From: Russula earlei | Taxonomy: Eukaryota > Basidiomycota > Agaricomycetes > Russulales > Russulaceae | Direction: 5' to 3' | NCBI GenBank assembly: GCA_025769875.1 | Contig: JAGFNK010000242.1 | Location: 1 to 64,000 of the forward strand | Length of the DNA stretch: 64,000 nucleotides | Shown: piece by piece, positions 10,449-22,496 of the stretch | Layout of the letters: every line of letters begins with the position of its first letter | Numbering within the stretch: the stretch's first letter is position 1 | Translations under genes and position numbers: made by a program | The notes under the pieces: model-generated | Seen by the model: only the letters and a program-made list of their open reading frames with translations | Told to the model about the DNA's origin: nothing | The model's database searches: none

Positions 10449-12905
10449 TTATTCATCTGTTTGGGCTGAGAAAACATGAGTGTCAACCTGTTCTTCAGGA
10501 TAGTACAATTCCTGGTATTCATCTGGTTCCATGACTTCAACCAGACATGTTTTCATAGGAACTGATTTGAAGGTGGTCGACTTGGTAGGGCAGTTGCATG
10601 CAACGTGTCCTTGTTTAGAACAGAAGAAGCAACAGCCTTCAATTTGGTGATGTTTCTTCTCCTGTTCAGTAGTGGCCACTCTAGCATGGTCAAAATCCAT
10701 TAGAACAACTTGGTTGTTGCTCCTAGGAATAAATTGACCTGTGGGGTTCCTTGGTACAAATGTAGGATTGGCCCTAGGAGGCAGTCCAGGAGGAGGGTGG
10801 AATGTGGTATTGGTAGGGCAGAAGTTAAGGAAATGTTGGGGATTGCATGCAATATTGTGTATATCTCCCATATAGCTTTGCCTTACAGCATATTTGTTGT
10901 GTTCCTTTCCAGCCACTTCAGTCCATTCTGCAAAGGTGGTAGGTAGGGTTTCCCTTGACAACACATTGTTGAGGAGTGGCCTACTAAGACCTCTAGCAAA
11001 GTAGTCTAGGGTTCCATTTGCATTTAGGTCATATCCTGTGTCATTGGCAAGGTTGGTGAAGGTGGCAAGATAAGAGTCAAGGTCAGGTCCTTGTTGCCTT
11101 AGAACGGCTAGTTTATTGAACGTGTTTTGCCTTTTGTTAGTATCTGTCAAGACACGTACTGCTGATCACTAAGGACTCAGGAGCAGGTGGGCAGGGGTCG
11201 GAACAGATGGTACGCGGCATAAACGGCGTTGAACAGGAGGACGAGCCAAACAACTAGAAGATACCAGATGGGGACTGGTATGTGTTGCAAGAGGCAGAGG
11301 CGAAGAGTAGAGGCCAGTGCAGCGAGGGACTTTAAACAAGGTGGTCGTTGAAGAGTACCTTGAAGACGAGGGAAGGCTTTAGACTGAGCAGTCGCAGGGG
11401 AGTACCCAGGAAGTGGAGAGTATCACAAATGGACAGTCTGACGACTGCCATGCTTCATTGGGGCTTATATACAGTATACAGGGTCGATTACAAAGTACTG
11501 GGACTATTCTAGACTCTTTGGTACCATCCAATAGGACTACAGAGGCATAAACTTGCTTGTGTCAACTTTCAGGCTTACTGAGCGCATTACTGATCATTGT
11601 GGAGCGATGACATCATTATGATGTCACTGTGGAGCGCTTAGTGAGCCTATGAGGTCACTGCGGAGTCGCTCAGTCAGCCATGATGTCATTGGAGCCTTGA
11701 TGACATCAGATGATTTATGCAACAGTTTCTAAGAGTTTGTGCCGCTGTTTCAGGTCCATGGTGGCTGAGTGGCCATGTGGTTGCCACGCGATGATTACCC
11801 GATTAGGAAACTGGTGCCTGGTCGTGTTAGAGTGCCTTTGCAATAGCAATATCTTGTACCACAGGAGGGATAGCCCAGAAAATGGAAGGGAGTTGGCAAT
11901 GCAAAGTGAGAGAGGTCTTTCTTGAGTAAAATAGGACAATCCTTGGCCAGGACTTGGCCTTGGTTCGTAACAGTATCAGTGAAGGTATTGTTAAACGCAG
12001 TTCTAAAGTTGTTCCATAGAGCTTCATTGGTCCTGAGTACTCCACCAGTGTTGACACTGTTGTTAAGTGTGTCCAGTTGAGTGTCAACCCAATGGTCAAC
12101 ATTAGGGCCTCTTATAAAGGACAGACAAGCATTGACTCATTTATAGGGGTTATTGAAGAGAGAGTTCTCATCATTCATATTGCGAAAGATGGCAAACTCT
12201 CTCATGAATTTGGAGGATTGGGAGTGATCTCCATCAAAGATAGATGGTGGGTTTCCCCTGACTGCTCCATTGGAAGGGATCAGGACTAAGGCTGCCATAA
12301 TTTGGGGGCTAGGTGGAGGAGAAGGAGTAGGGGGTGTTGGTGGAGTAGGGGGAGAGGGAGGTTGAGGAGTAGGTACATGAGCGATACCAAAGATCCTTTG
12401 TGGTATGGGGATTGGTTCAGGTGCAAGTGCGGCTTCTACTGCTAGGTGTATAGGTGATAACCTAGGTGAAGGTTGTGTGGTTCGGGGTCAAGAGGAAGGT
12501 CAATTAGATTCTTCTGCAGAAGATAAACAATGTCTTCCTAGAGAGGGTGAAGGTTGGTATTGAAAAGGTTGGTACTGGGGATCAGATTGGTCCCAAGTTC
12601 CTAAACCATATTCTTCGTTATAAAGAAGAAGGCCTTCATGAGTAGTGTATTTGGAGTGGAGTCCAACTTCTCATCTGTCAACTTAATACCAATGTCTGTT
12701 GATAAATTTGATAGGGTGGTAAAGGTTTTCAATGCGAAGGTAGTATCCTACTTCAGGTGGGATGTCATGCCAAAAGGCTGGACCAGTGATTTGTGTAGGT
12801 AGGTTGTCTTGGTTTTGTCGAGTGATGATTTGGTGTTCAAAAAGAGGGTTAGATGAGGAAGCAGGTTCAATAAAGGGTTCAGGGATGACAGGAATTTCTG
12901 ATGTA
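10449..12905 (-). pseudogene. gag: Element B gag, split by a solo LTR
   Basis: Minus-strand gag. The N-terminal part (about 12905-11973) has a Pro-rich linker and FDGDHSQSSKFMREF, the usual gag core entry. The rest (11139-10449) continues TNKRQNTFNKLAVLRQQG and has a CCHC knuckle, CFFCSKQGHVACNC (about 10630). The two parts join across the solo LTR with the 5 bp target repeat counted once. There are a few stops in the N-terminal part. The start is not certain. Confidence 0.8.
11145..11972 (-). repeat. Solo LTR of family A inside element B gag
   Basis: An 828 bp copy of the element A LTR in inverted orientation. It begins TGTCAAGACACG and ends TTCGTAACA on the plus strand. It is flanked by a perfect 5 bp target duplication GTATC (11140-11144 and 11973-11977), so it arose by insertion followed by LTR-LTR recombination. 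Unlike the LTR at 3726 it keeps about two dozen CpGs and is therefore younger or less attacked. Confidence 0.93.
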
Positions 12906-12937
12906 GAAGCTGTTGTGAAACGTTAAGCTTGGTCTGA

Positions 12938-13820
12938 TGTCACAGTAACAAGCCATGTCAGTTCTCAAGCCTGAAGTTGAGTTGATAGTAAAGTGTTGTT
13001 CAAATGAACAGGCTGGTTCCTGTTGTAAAGAGTAAGGATCCCTGCAGTGGTCAAAGTGTTTTATGCTAAACAGGTTATGGCCAAATAGACCCTTCCTAGT
13101 ATGACTTGGTCCATTGAGAAGCTAGGGTAAGTTTGTAATGGGATAGACTAGGGCTGGTTCCACTAGCTATATGCATTCAAGTCCATTGTAGACCTTGAAC
13201 ACGCAGAGAGAGAAAGGTATGTCTTGAAGGAGGAGAGCTCTTCTCAGTAGAGTGAAGAGAGACTCTTAGGGGAGGAAGGGAGAGGTGAAGAGTAGATGGT
13301 AGATGGTGTGTGTGTGTGAAGAGTTGATGAAATGGAGAGGTTGATGTGGTTTGAGGATTAGGAGCTGAGTGGGTTGCAGGCGAATATGTTTGGACAAGAG
13401 TGGGTTGGATTCTACAAGAGACCAAGCTTAGGGCTTTGGTCACAAAGTACTGAGCTTATATATACAGGAGAAGCGCAGCAGTAGCTGTGCTTTGACTGTG
13501 CTACTAGTATAGTAGGAGTCATAATAAGTAGGAGTCGTAGAAATGAGGCCATGAATGAGTCAGAATCAAGGGACTGGCCTGCACAGTAGGTGCACAGCAT
13601 TGCACAGTCAAAACTGAGAAGTAAGTATAAAAAGGAAAGAGAACCAAACAAAGGGAAAGTAACAGCAATCCAGTGTTACCTGGATGTGTATGGATCACAT
13701 GATAAAACAGAAGAGATCACAAGACATAAGAGATCACAAGACCAGTAAGTAAAGGGATGTACAAAGGAAGCAGTCCATAACAAAGGTGAGAAGTAAGCAT
13801 AAAAGGAAAATGTTGTAACA
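12938..13820 (-). repeat. 5' LTR of element B (883 bp)
   Basis: On the minus strand it starts TGTTACAACATTTTCC and ends TTACTGTGACA. It matches the solo LTR at 26082-26949 along its full length. A minus-strand TATA box (TATATATAAG, near 13460) fits LTR promoter function. The LTR-internal junction is followed by gag. Its outer edge at 13820 abuts integrase sequence of element C. Confidence 0.9.
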
Positions 13821-14928
13821 ACTTTGCAACCAGCTGCATATCAAACAGAATATCAGCACTGCCTACCATCCCCAGACAGATGGACAATCAGAAAGGACAA
13901 ATCAGATGATGGAAACATCACTCAGGATCTTTTGCAACCACCAACAAGATGACTGGGTGGACTGGCTGCCTCTGGTGCAATACACGATGAATTCTAACAT
14001 TTCAGAGACAACCAAGCAGTCCCCTTTCTTCTCATGGATGGGCTTTACACCCAAGGTGCACCAGCCAAATTGGGGAAGCAAGATACCAAGAATAGACAAT
14101 TGGAAAGTTCGAATCCAGGAAGTGAGATCACAGGCACAAGAAGCATGCAGATTGCTTCCCTAATGTGGAAGCGAAGAAGTAGTTTCCAACCTTATCAGAA
14201 AGGAGAAAGGGTATGGCTCAACAGCACCAACCTAAATGACACATCCCACAGTGAAACTATGCCCAAAATGTTATGGGCCCTTTGAAATCACAGAGGTGAT
14301 CAGCCCTGTGACATACAGATTGGATCTCCCTAGCTGCTGGAGGATCCATAACATGTTCCATGCATCCTTATTGACACCTTACAAGGAAACAGAGGAGCAT
14401 GGGGCCAACTACACCAATCCAGAAGCAGAATTGGTGGAAGGAGAAGAGGAATATGAAGTAGTGATGATTTTAGGTTCGAGATGAACTGGAAGGAGGAAAC
14501 AATTAGAGTATCAAGTCTGGTGGGAAGGATACTCCAAAGCCCATGACTCTTGGGAACCAGTAGAGAGCATCAAAGTGTCTAGACTAATAGAGGAATACCA
14601 CAGAAAGAACCCCACTGCCATTCAGGTTATAGAAGTCCAGCAAAGAATGCCCTCTATTTCCTCACCCCCATATCATCACTTACATATGTCTCAAACTCCC
14701 ACTAACAAAATCATTCTCCAATCTGACCTCTCTGGTGCAGAGGGGCCACTTGAAATCACCACTCCTGATGCTTCCCCTCCTCACCTTCTTCCAAGGAATG
14801 GATATGAACATGGCACTGGAGAAGGAAAAGCGGACATGTGTCCCCTCAAATTTGGACCCCCTGCTGACCAAGTCGATGCTCAGCCTGGGGACTGGAATGT
14901 GACGTCCCCTGCCAGCACTCTTGACTAG
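13821..14928 (+). pseudogene. pol: Element C pol 3' part (integrase core to chromodomain)
   Basis: Plus-strand Ty3/gypsy. It starts inside the integrase (ISTAYHPQTDGQSE, about 13852-13893), cut on the left by element B. It then has the C-terminal integrase region (GERVWLNSTNL, about 14203), the RIHNMFHASLL block (about 14344) and a chromodomain (QVWWEGYSKAHDSWEP, about 14514-14562), then runs open to TAG at 14926. A frameshift near 14160 and a TGA at about 14482 break it. RT and gag of C are not in the window. Confidence 0.85.
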
Positions 14929-15610
14929 GCTGCCCACTCTGGAGAGCCTTGGGTATGATGGGATGCTGACAGACACCACACAGGGATTGACATCCCTGAT
15001 GGTGTGACTTGGCACAACAAACCAACCAGGTATGTGGCCTATGATGTTGCCTTGGGAGAGCCAAGAGTAAGGGGGAAGAATGGAGAAGGCCATGGGGACT
15101 ATGGTGAGATTCTCCAGGCCACCCCTTGCTACAACCTCTATAACTATGGCCAAGATGAACATGATCTAGACTGCTTTGACACTGAGAAGCAGTTCAAAGG
15201 GTGCTGGAGACAGACCCTCTACCTGCTAGGTGACTATGGACTGAGGCAGAGCTCTACTGCCTAGACCACCTTTACACCCAGCAAGAAATGTTGGAAGCTA
15301 ACTACAAGGTGCTCAAAGAAGAGGAGAAACAATTGCACTACAAGCTAGGTAAATACCTGGCTGAGAAGCAAGGAGTAGAGAGAGGCAGGGCCAAAGCCAA
15401 GGAGAGGATGGCGGCAGCCAAAGTACGCTCACATTGCTGGGAGTTCATTGAAGCAGGCTGTAGCCAAGGAGAAACCCCTCCAGGTGTATGGGCTGAAGAA
15501 CTCCTCACCAACTACTGGGCTGGACAGCCTATTCCCCCTCTTCCTGTCTTTGTCCCTCAGCTGCCTTTGGCAGACATCACTCAGGAGTATGATACATCTA
15601 CCCCAGAACC
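14929..15610 (+). pseudogene. Element C third ORF, N-terminal part
   Basis: Downstream of the C chromodomain the plus strand carries a further coding region (for example VTWHNKPTRYVAYDVALGE at about 15004, and 15288-15610 with a Lys/Glu-rich, probably coiled-coil stretch KVLKEEEKQLHYKLGKYL). It is interrupted by stops and by element G at 15610/15611 and resumes at 22990. It resembles the third ORF of element G in position and layout. I know no function for it. Confidence 0.55.
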
Positions 15611-16102
15611 TGTCACAAGAACTGGTAAATCGGACCGGACCAGCAACCGGATAAGCCTACCTGGACATGTCTCGAGTTTCCCATGTGTTTCATGACTCAC
15701 TTACAGCCTCGCATGTACCAGACGTTTCCTGCATGTTCCAGTTCGATCGCCTCATTTCTACCTCATGAATACTATTTGATATAGTACTCTACATGTATAT
15801 AAGACTGTCATTCGATGAGAACAAGCTCTAAGCTTGTTCTCCTGTGAAATTCACTGGTTTCTAGCTTCAGAACTTGTAGGCTTGCAAGACATCAAGCAAT
15901 CTGTCTGAAACTTCCACTACTCACAAGTCTTCTCGATGTGAAGACTTATTCATAGTTTCCCCTCTCCACGGAACATATTTGCCTTGGCAACATCATCTCC
16001 GAGATCCCCAAAATCCGCGAAGACTTAGTGTCTTGCTCAACTCGCTGCACTCGTCTTGCACATGAACCAATTTGTCAGCGACACCGCCCCCAGTCGGTGA
16101 CA
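15611..16102 (+). repeat. 5' LTR of element G (492 bp)
   Basis: TGTCACAAGAACTGG to CAGTCGGTGACA, matched end to end by 22497-22989. TATATAAG near 15799 is the likely TATA box, with a strong hairpin AGAACAAGCTctaAGCTTGTTCT just after it (about 15818-15841). The primer-binding site directly after the LTR (TTAGAACAAGC) was not assigned to a tRNA. Confidence 0.93.
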
Positions 16103-16187
16103 TTAGAACAAGCTTTCCTCTTCGAACCCTCGACCCCAAATGCATATCCACGCATCCACCCCAAATATACCAATTTTCCCCTGAAAC

Positions 16188-17858
16188 ATGACTTCCATGG
16201 CTAGAGACTGGAGGTACAAGGGCCAAGGAAAACCCTCTGAACAAGGACTAGCCTTGCTTAGGCTTCCATTCAAAATAAATCCAGACACCGACATCGCCTT
16301 GGTTCCAGAACAATTCAGAAAGAACACCTTATTTCAACAGCTCGGGGTAGACGCTACTCCCTGGACAAGATTCTTCGCACCCTACAAACAGGCAAAAGTA
16401 GCCCTTGGAACACTCTATGGAGTGTGGTTCGAGATCGAATGATGCGAAGACTATCTCGCGGCCGTGTGCATCACACATCCGATGTTTGAACTAACTTTTG
16501 ATCCCCTTCCAGGATCAAATATGGATGTATTGGTTGCCTCAGGAGAACCAGTGCCACATTCTTCACGAGCGTCAACTCCAGCACCCATAGAAGCAATGGA
16601 ACAAGAACCCCTCATAACGACCCAAGTCCACATCACCGACGATGAACCAGACGCACCCATTCTACAGCAACTCACATCGTCCAGTACGACGCAAGCCTTT
16701 CCTCAACCCAGTCAATTTCAAGGCTTCAAAGGATGCAGAAGACGACCTCTGAGCCCCGACCCCAATGACTACAACACACATGCCGCGTATGATCGCGACA
16801 CATGCCCCTCTGACAATGGAAAGCTCGAAGGCGTCCCACCAAAGGCCTTCAATGGCAACTGCGCACGCACTCACGCATTCCTCACTGCGTTCTGACACTT
16901 CATGAGGATGAATTTCAACAGCAAAATTGCTCAGAACCCCATCAAGAAGTGTGCCTACTTCTTGTCATTAATGGAAGGACCTCACGTCAATGGCTGGGTC
17001 GAAGCAATGGACGAATGGCTTGAAAAAGTCATGCTAGACCCTGACGAAATCCCCTTTGGATTGACAGCTTGGCAGGCTATGGAACAGCAATTCAGAAGGG
17101 CATTTACTGACTATGCAGAATGCGAGCATGCGCAAGACCAACTTCGCAAACTCAAAATGAAAGAAAACAACCTTGATGAATACATTGCGAACTTTGAATT
17201 ACTTGCGTGCTGTGGGTCTCTACACACTGACGACCCAATGGTCATGAGGCTATTCACGTGTAGTCTTCCCAAACCCCTAGTTGAAGCTATCATCAGCCAA
17301 GAAGACCCTGTTATGTTCCAAGAGTGGATCTCTGGCACACAGAAGCAACACTGAATCTGGATGCGCAAACGCACAGTCCTCACTGACCATGCCAACATGC
17401 ACAATTGCAACACAAATTCAAACCGCCCCTGGGCCCGTCTCTCCACCTGGGGAACATGCAGCAATGCCACCAACAATGCCACTGCACCACGAGCACACCT
17501 CCCACCTCGTGACCCAAACATGATGGACACCAGTGCCAGTGTGGCACGTAAAGCAATCACCGAAGCTGAAAAGGAAAAACACCATGCCAAGGGCAGGTGT
17601 TTCCACTGCTCAAAACAAGGCCACCTTGCCAGAGACTGCCCCACCAAACCAAAACGCGAGACAACACACATGCATGCAACAGAGGTAACCACCACCACCA
17701 CATCCAAATCCTCCATTGTTGAGATCGTTGAAGAAAGCGTGACAGCTAAAGTTGCAAAGGCTGCTAAAGCCCTTTCTAAAGAAGAAAGGGAAGAATTTAT
17801 CAAGATGCTGACTGCAGGAACCAACAGTGACGAAGAAAAGGATTTTTCAGACGCCTGA
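16188..17858 (+). pseudogene. gag: Element G gag, with three in-frame TGA stops
   Basis: One uninterrupted frame from ATG 16188 to TGA 17856-17858 apart from TGA at 16440, 16893 and 17352. Features: a gag core (FNGNCARTHAFL about 16850; QQFRRAFTDYAE about 17088), a CCHC zinc knuckle CFHCSKQGHLARDC (about 17600) and an acidic C-terminus. The three stops sit where CGA arginine codons are plausible. Pol follows in the -1 frame with no upstream stop near the overlap, so ribosomal frameshifting near 17841-17850 (a run of five T) is possible but unproven. Confidence 0.85.
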
Positions 17859-17863
17859 GCATA

Positions 17864-20800
17864 TTGGCAATCACTCGGGCCTTAGGTACTACCAATGTAT
17901 ATAACACTATAAAAAAGTCAATGCAGGTCAAATTGACAATATACGTTGGAACCTCAAAAGCTGAAAAGAAAGTCGCATTGATCAACAGTGGAGCAACTGA
18001 GTGCTTCATCTCCCCAAAATTAACCAAAGAACTCCGCCTAAAAACATGGGAACTGTCAACACCTAGAATAGTAAAAAACGTTGACAACACTCCCAACCAT
18101 CTAGGAAAAATCACCCAAGCAGTAGACCTCAAACTAAAGCTATTAGGACAAAGGAACAAACACCAATTCCTCATAGCAGACATTGGACAAGACAATCTGA
18201 TTTTAGGATATCCTTTCCTTGAATCAACAAACCCTAAAATCAACTGGACCACAGGAATGCTGATGGGAAGGATAGTCCTATCTGGAGATGAAGAAATACC
18301 AGAATGGATAAGAAACATCACTGAATGGGAAGAAGGTGACAAACTTTGGATACAAACCCAATTATGAAAAACTACGATTGCCCAACAATTAGTAGAATCC
18401 CAAATGGAATCAAAACAACTAACCTGGCAACAAATAGTTCCCCCCCAATACCACATCTATGGCCAAGTCTTTAAGGAACAAGAGTCAGAGAGATTTCCTG
18501 GACCAAGGAAATGGGACCACGCCATTGATCTCAAACCCGATGCCCCCACAACAATCAATTGCAGAGTGTATCCTCTTTCACCCAAGGAGAAAGAGGAACA
18601 AGGAAAATTCCTTGAACAAAATCTATGACTAAAACAGATCAGAAGATCCAACTCACCATACGCAAGCGGCTTCTTTTTAATCAAAAAGAAGGATGGCAAA
18701 TTCCAACCAGTACAAGACTACAGAAACTTGAACAAATGGACTATACCCAACATCTACCCACTTCCTTTAATCCCAGAATTAATACATGCCCTAGCTGACA
18801 AAGAACTCTTCACTAAATTTGATATCAGATGGGGCTACAACAACATTAGGATTAAAGAGGGAGATGAATGGAAAGCCACCTTCAAAACCAGTGATGGATT
18901 ATTTGAACCAACAGTAATGTTTTTTGGGTTGACCAACTCCCCAGCAACCTTCCAAACTATGATGGACGATATCTTTCAAGAGGAACTTGCCCAAGGATGG
19001 CTCAAAATTTACATGGATGATATCATCATCGCTACAAAAAACAATGAAGAAGAACATAAATCCAAAGTCAAACACATCCTATCAAAATTGAAACAACACG
19101 ATTTATATCTCAAACCGGAAAAATGTCAATTCCACAAAAGAAAGGTCAAATACCTGGGAGTAATTATTGGTGAAGGAAAAATCACCATGGACCCAGTCAA
19201 AATCAAAGGAATCAAAGACTGGCCTACACCAAAAACATTGAAAGAAGTCCAAAGTTTCCTAGGGTTCTGCAACTTCTACCGCAACTTCATTCCGAATTTC
19301 TCAATAAAAGCTAGACCCCTCAACAACTTAACAAAAAAAGAATAGACAATAGGAATGGACACCCAAAGAAGAACTAGCATTCCAAACACTGAAAGACGCA
19401 TGTGTATCTTACCCAACCCTATGAACTCCAGATTGGACTAAACAATTTGTTCTCAACACCGATGCATCAGGATTCACTGTAGGAGCAGTCATTTCTCAAG
19501 AATACGAAGATGGACTTCATCCTATAGCGTTCTATTCAAGAACATTATTGGATGCAGAAAGGAACTATGATGCACACGACAAAGAACTAGCTGCTGTCAT
19601 CTTTGGTCTGAAAAGTGGTTGACCATGCTTCCTAGGTGCAGAAAAACCCATCCGAATAAGAACAGACCACAAGAATCTTACATACTTCAAAGAACCACAA
19701 AAACTAACTGGACAACAAGCAAGGTGGATGCAATATATGCAAGACTTCAACATAACTATGGAACATGTCCCTGGACACACCCATACCATTGCCGACACCC
19801 TTTCTCGTCGCAAAGCCCTTAACAAGGGGGTAGAAGAACAAAAAACTACCCTCCTCCCACCTGAAATTTTTACACGAAAGGTTTACTTACCTGACAAACT
19901 AGATAAACGACGAGAAATCTTACAACAATTCCACAATGCCCCACCTGCAGGACATCCCAGAATAGCCAATACATGGGACTTAGTCAAGCAACACTACAAA
20001 GGACCCAGATTACAACAATTTGTAGAACAATATGTAAAAGGTTGTGCCAAATGCCAAGAATCCAAAACCAACTTACCAAGAAAAAAGGCCACAACCTTTC
20101 CACTTGACACACACATTGAACAAGGCCCCTTTCAATATGTATCAATGGACCTCATCACCGACCTACCAAAATCAGAAGGATTCGACAGCATTCTTACCAT
20201 TGTTGATCAAGGATGTTCCAAAGCAACCAAATTCATTCCATGTAATAAAACGATTGATGGAACAGGCGTTGCACATGAGTATCTAAAACACCTCATGCCC
20301 TGGTTCAGTATCCCAAAAAGAATCATATCTGACAGAGACCCTCAATTCGCATCAAACGTCTCCAAAACCATATGCAAAAGTCTAGGCATCAAACAAAACA
20401 TGTCAACTGCATTCCACCCCCAGACTGATGGACAAACCAAAAGAATGAATGCCTGGCTGGAACAGTATCTAAGACCCTGGACCACAACCCATCCACACTC
20501 CTGGGCAAAAATGCTCCCCATTGCAGAATACGCACACAATTCATGGAAACACGAAGTGTCACAACGATCACCACACAAACTCCTCATAGGATTCAGACCC
20601 CAGATCAACTTAAACCTCAAAGACAACAATGTCCCCGCCTCCACCAATCGCCTCAGAGAACTAGAACAATCTAGACACGATGCACAACAACTTTTAGAAT
20701 GTAAACAACAACCCCTAAAACCTGACATTCCGGAAATGAAAGAAGGAACCCTTGTATGGTTAGAAGGCAGAAACCTCAAGACACGAGGAAACTGCAAGCT

Positions 20801-21168
20801 AACACCAAAACATTATGGACCCTTCCCCATCATTAAGAAAATTTCCAAAGTCACCTACCAACTCCAACTTCCATCATCCATGAAGATACATGACGTTTTC
20901 CATATCAACCTACTCCTACCCTATATAGAAATGGAGGAATATGACATGCCATTCGCACGACCCCCTCCGATCATCGATAATGAAGAAGAATACGAAATCG
21001 AGGCCATTCTAGATGCCAGAAGGTTCAGATGAACACATAAACTTCAATACCTCGTACACTGGAAAGGTTACCCATCATCAGATGACTCATAGGTCGACCA
21101 CCATGACCTCAATGCCCCAAAACTTCTCAAAGAGTTCTACTCTGCTATGGCTGGACAACCCAATGCAT
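17864..21168 (+). pseudogene. pol: Element G pol polyprotein, lightly broken
   Basis: Protease (ALINSGATECFI, about 17975; DSG changed to NSG), RT (FDIRWGYNNIR about 18820, YMDDII about 19013), RNase H (NTDASGFTVGA about 19460), integrase with the HHCC region (GCAKCQES about 20043), MDL about 20146, SDRDPQF about 20330, PQTDGQT about 20422, then a chromodomain (YLVHWKGY about 21051). Integrase to chromodomain (19728-21032) is one open frame. Breaks: TGA 18365, TGA 18626, a +1 shift near 19340 with nearby TAG and TGA stops, TGA near 19621, and stops at about 21030 and 21090. The loss of the protease catalytic Asp plus the stops means no active product. Confidence 0.88.
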
Positions 21169-21224
21169 AAAAGATTGCTATCCCCAACCAACATTCTCCA
21201 CCACTCTTTCCCCTTCATCCCAAC

Positions 21225-22478
21225 ATGTCCTCCAACATCAACTCACCCACCACCTCCTCCGTTACTCTCATCCCCACTCCTCCATACACTCCAACCCTTA
21301 TTCCCCTGCCAATCTCTAGAGAACCATCCCCATCCATGGCCGTGACTATCAATACTCAACTCTTGGTACAACACACTGCACAACACGTGGCAATGATAGC
21401 ACAAGCCCAAGAACTCTGGCACAAAGAAACCCTGCCTACCCTACTGAGAGCCTTCGGCAATCGTTCTCCCACCAGAGGAACTAACCCCCCAACTGCCCGC
21501 AGTCCATCCTATCACGTCCATTCCCTCTCTCCCAATCCCATCCCTATTCCTCCTCAACTTGACATGCCTATCCCTCAATGACCAAATAACCTGGTACTCC
21601 CCAACAAAAACCTTGCCCCAGTACCATTATGCGACAACACTCCTCCCCCTGCCTATATAACACCTATAGCTCCTAGAACGGACACTATGGCTGAACTACG
21701 AGAACTAGGAGACAGCTGGATGGAAGGAACCCTAGGACTCGACATCTTGATCCCCAACCCAGGAAACAAAGACGATACCATCCCTCCATGATTCATCTTG
21801 CCTAACCTAACCAATGGGTTCCCATCAGTCATCGCTATGTATGGCCCTGGATGCCCTACTCATCGACTTTCAATTCAAGCTCATGCCGATCCCTATCCTC
21901 GCCCTCTCCTCACTACAAAAGACGCCTTCTTATTCCGAGAGGGACTCAGACATACCAAAGCCATAAACAAAGCCCTCACCTTCGAGCGAGACTTGTCTCT
22001 CGAAGCCAAAGTCCTTCGTTACCGATTCACCATTAAAAGGGCACAACAGATGGCCAACCAACTCGTCATGGCCAGAGGACGTTACCATGACATGTTGTGG
22101 GAGATTCAAGATAGTGAGGTCAAATTGGCAAGGGCTAATGCCAAAACTCGACTCGAGCCTAGAATCCTATTCCAGTCCATGCCACAATTGACCAAACAGG
22201 AGCACAAAGATGCCAAAGAGGCAATTATGGACCCATGGTATCAATTCTCCCCTCGTATTTCCAACAAGTGTTCCTGGTGTCTCAACGGTGGACATGACAC
22301 CATCGACTGTCCCAAGATTACCACCTGTGTTCTCTGCAATTGCCATAGACATAAGGCAGATCTCTGCAGAACCCCACATCGACGATGCAAACCACACAAA
22401 ATATGTCGAGTCCCCCGAGACCAACTCCATTATCACACTCATCACTGTGTCTCCAATGTTCACCCCTACACAGGTTAG
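21225..22478 (+). pseudogene. Element G third ORF with CCHC zinc knuckles
   Basis: A third frame between pol and the 3' LTR, 418 codons, open except for TGA at 21579 and 21789. The N-terminus is Pro/Ser/Thr-rich. The middle is charged and probably helical (RFTIKRAQQMANQLVMARG, about 22021). The C-terminus has CSWCLNGGHDTIDC and CVLCNCHRHKADLC, both C-x2-C-x4-H-x4-C, followed by more Cys/His. It lies where some retroelements carry an extra gene, but there is no signal peptide or membrane segment, so an envelope is unlikely. A nucleic-acid-binding role is inferred only from the knuckles. Confidence 0.7.
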
Positions 22479-22496
22479 ACCTTAACAAGGGGGTAA

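Larger units (their letters stand above)
6306..13820 (-). mobile_element. Ty3/gypsy element B (minus strand), lacks 3' LTR
   Basis: From right to left: 5' LTR 12938-13820, gag about 12905-10449, pol 10257-6815, a third ORF from 6684, then an abrupt end at 6305 where LTR-D begins. Gag is interrupted by a solo LTR of family A. B itself sits inside the integrase region of element C, whose coding sequence resumes at 13821. The 3' LTR was not found, so the left end has been lost. A solo LTR of the same family is at 26082-26949. Confidence 0.85.

Noticed and set aside
17111..17824. 237-codon minus-strand frame
   Set aside because: It is the antisense shadow of element G gag, which has a zinc knuckle and family motifs in the plus strand.
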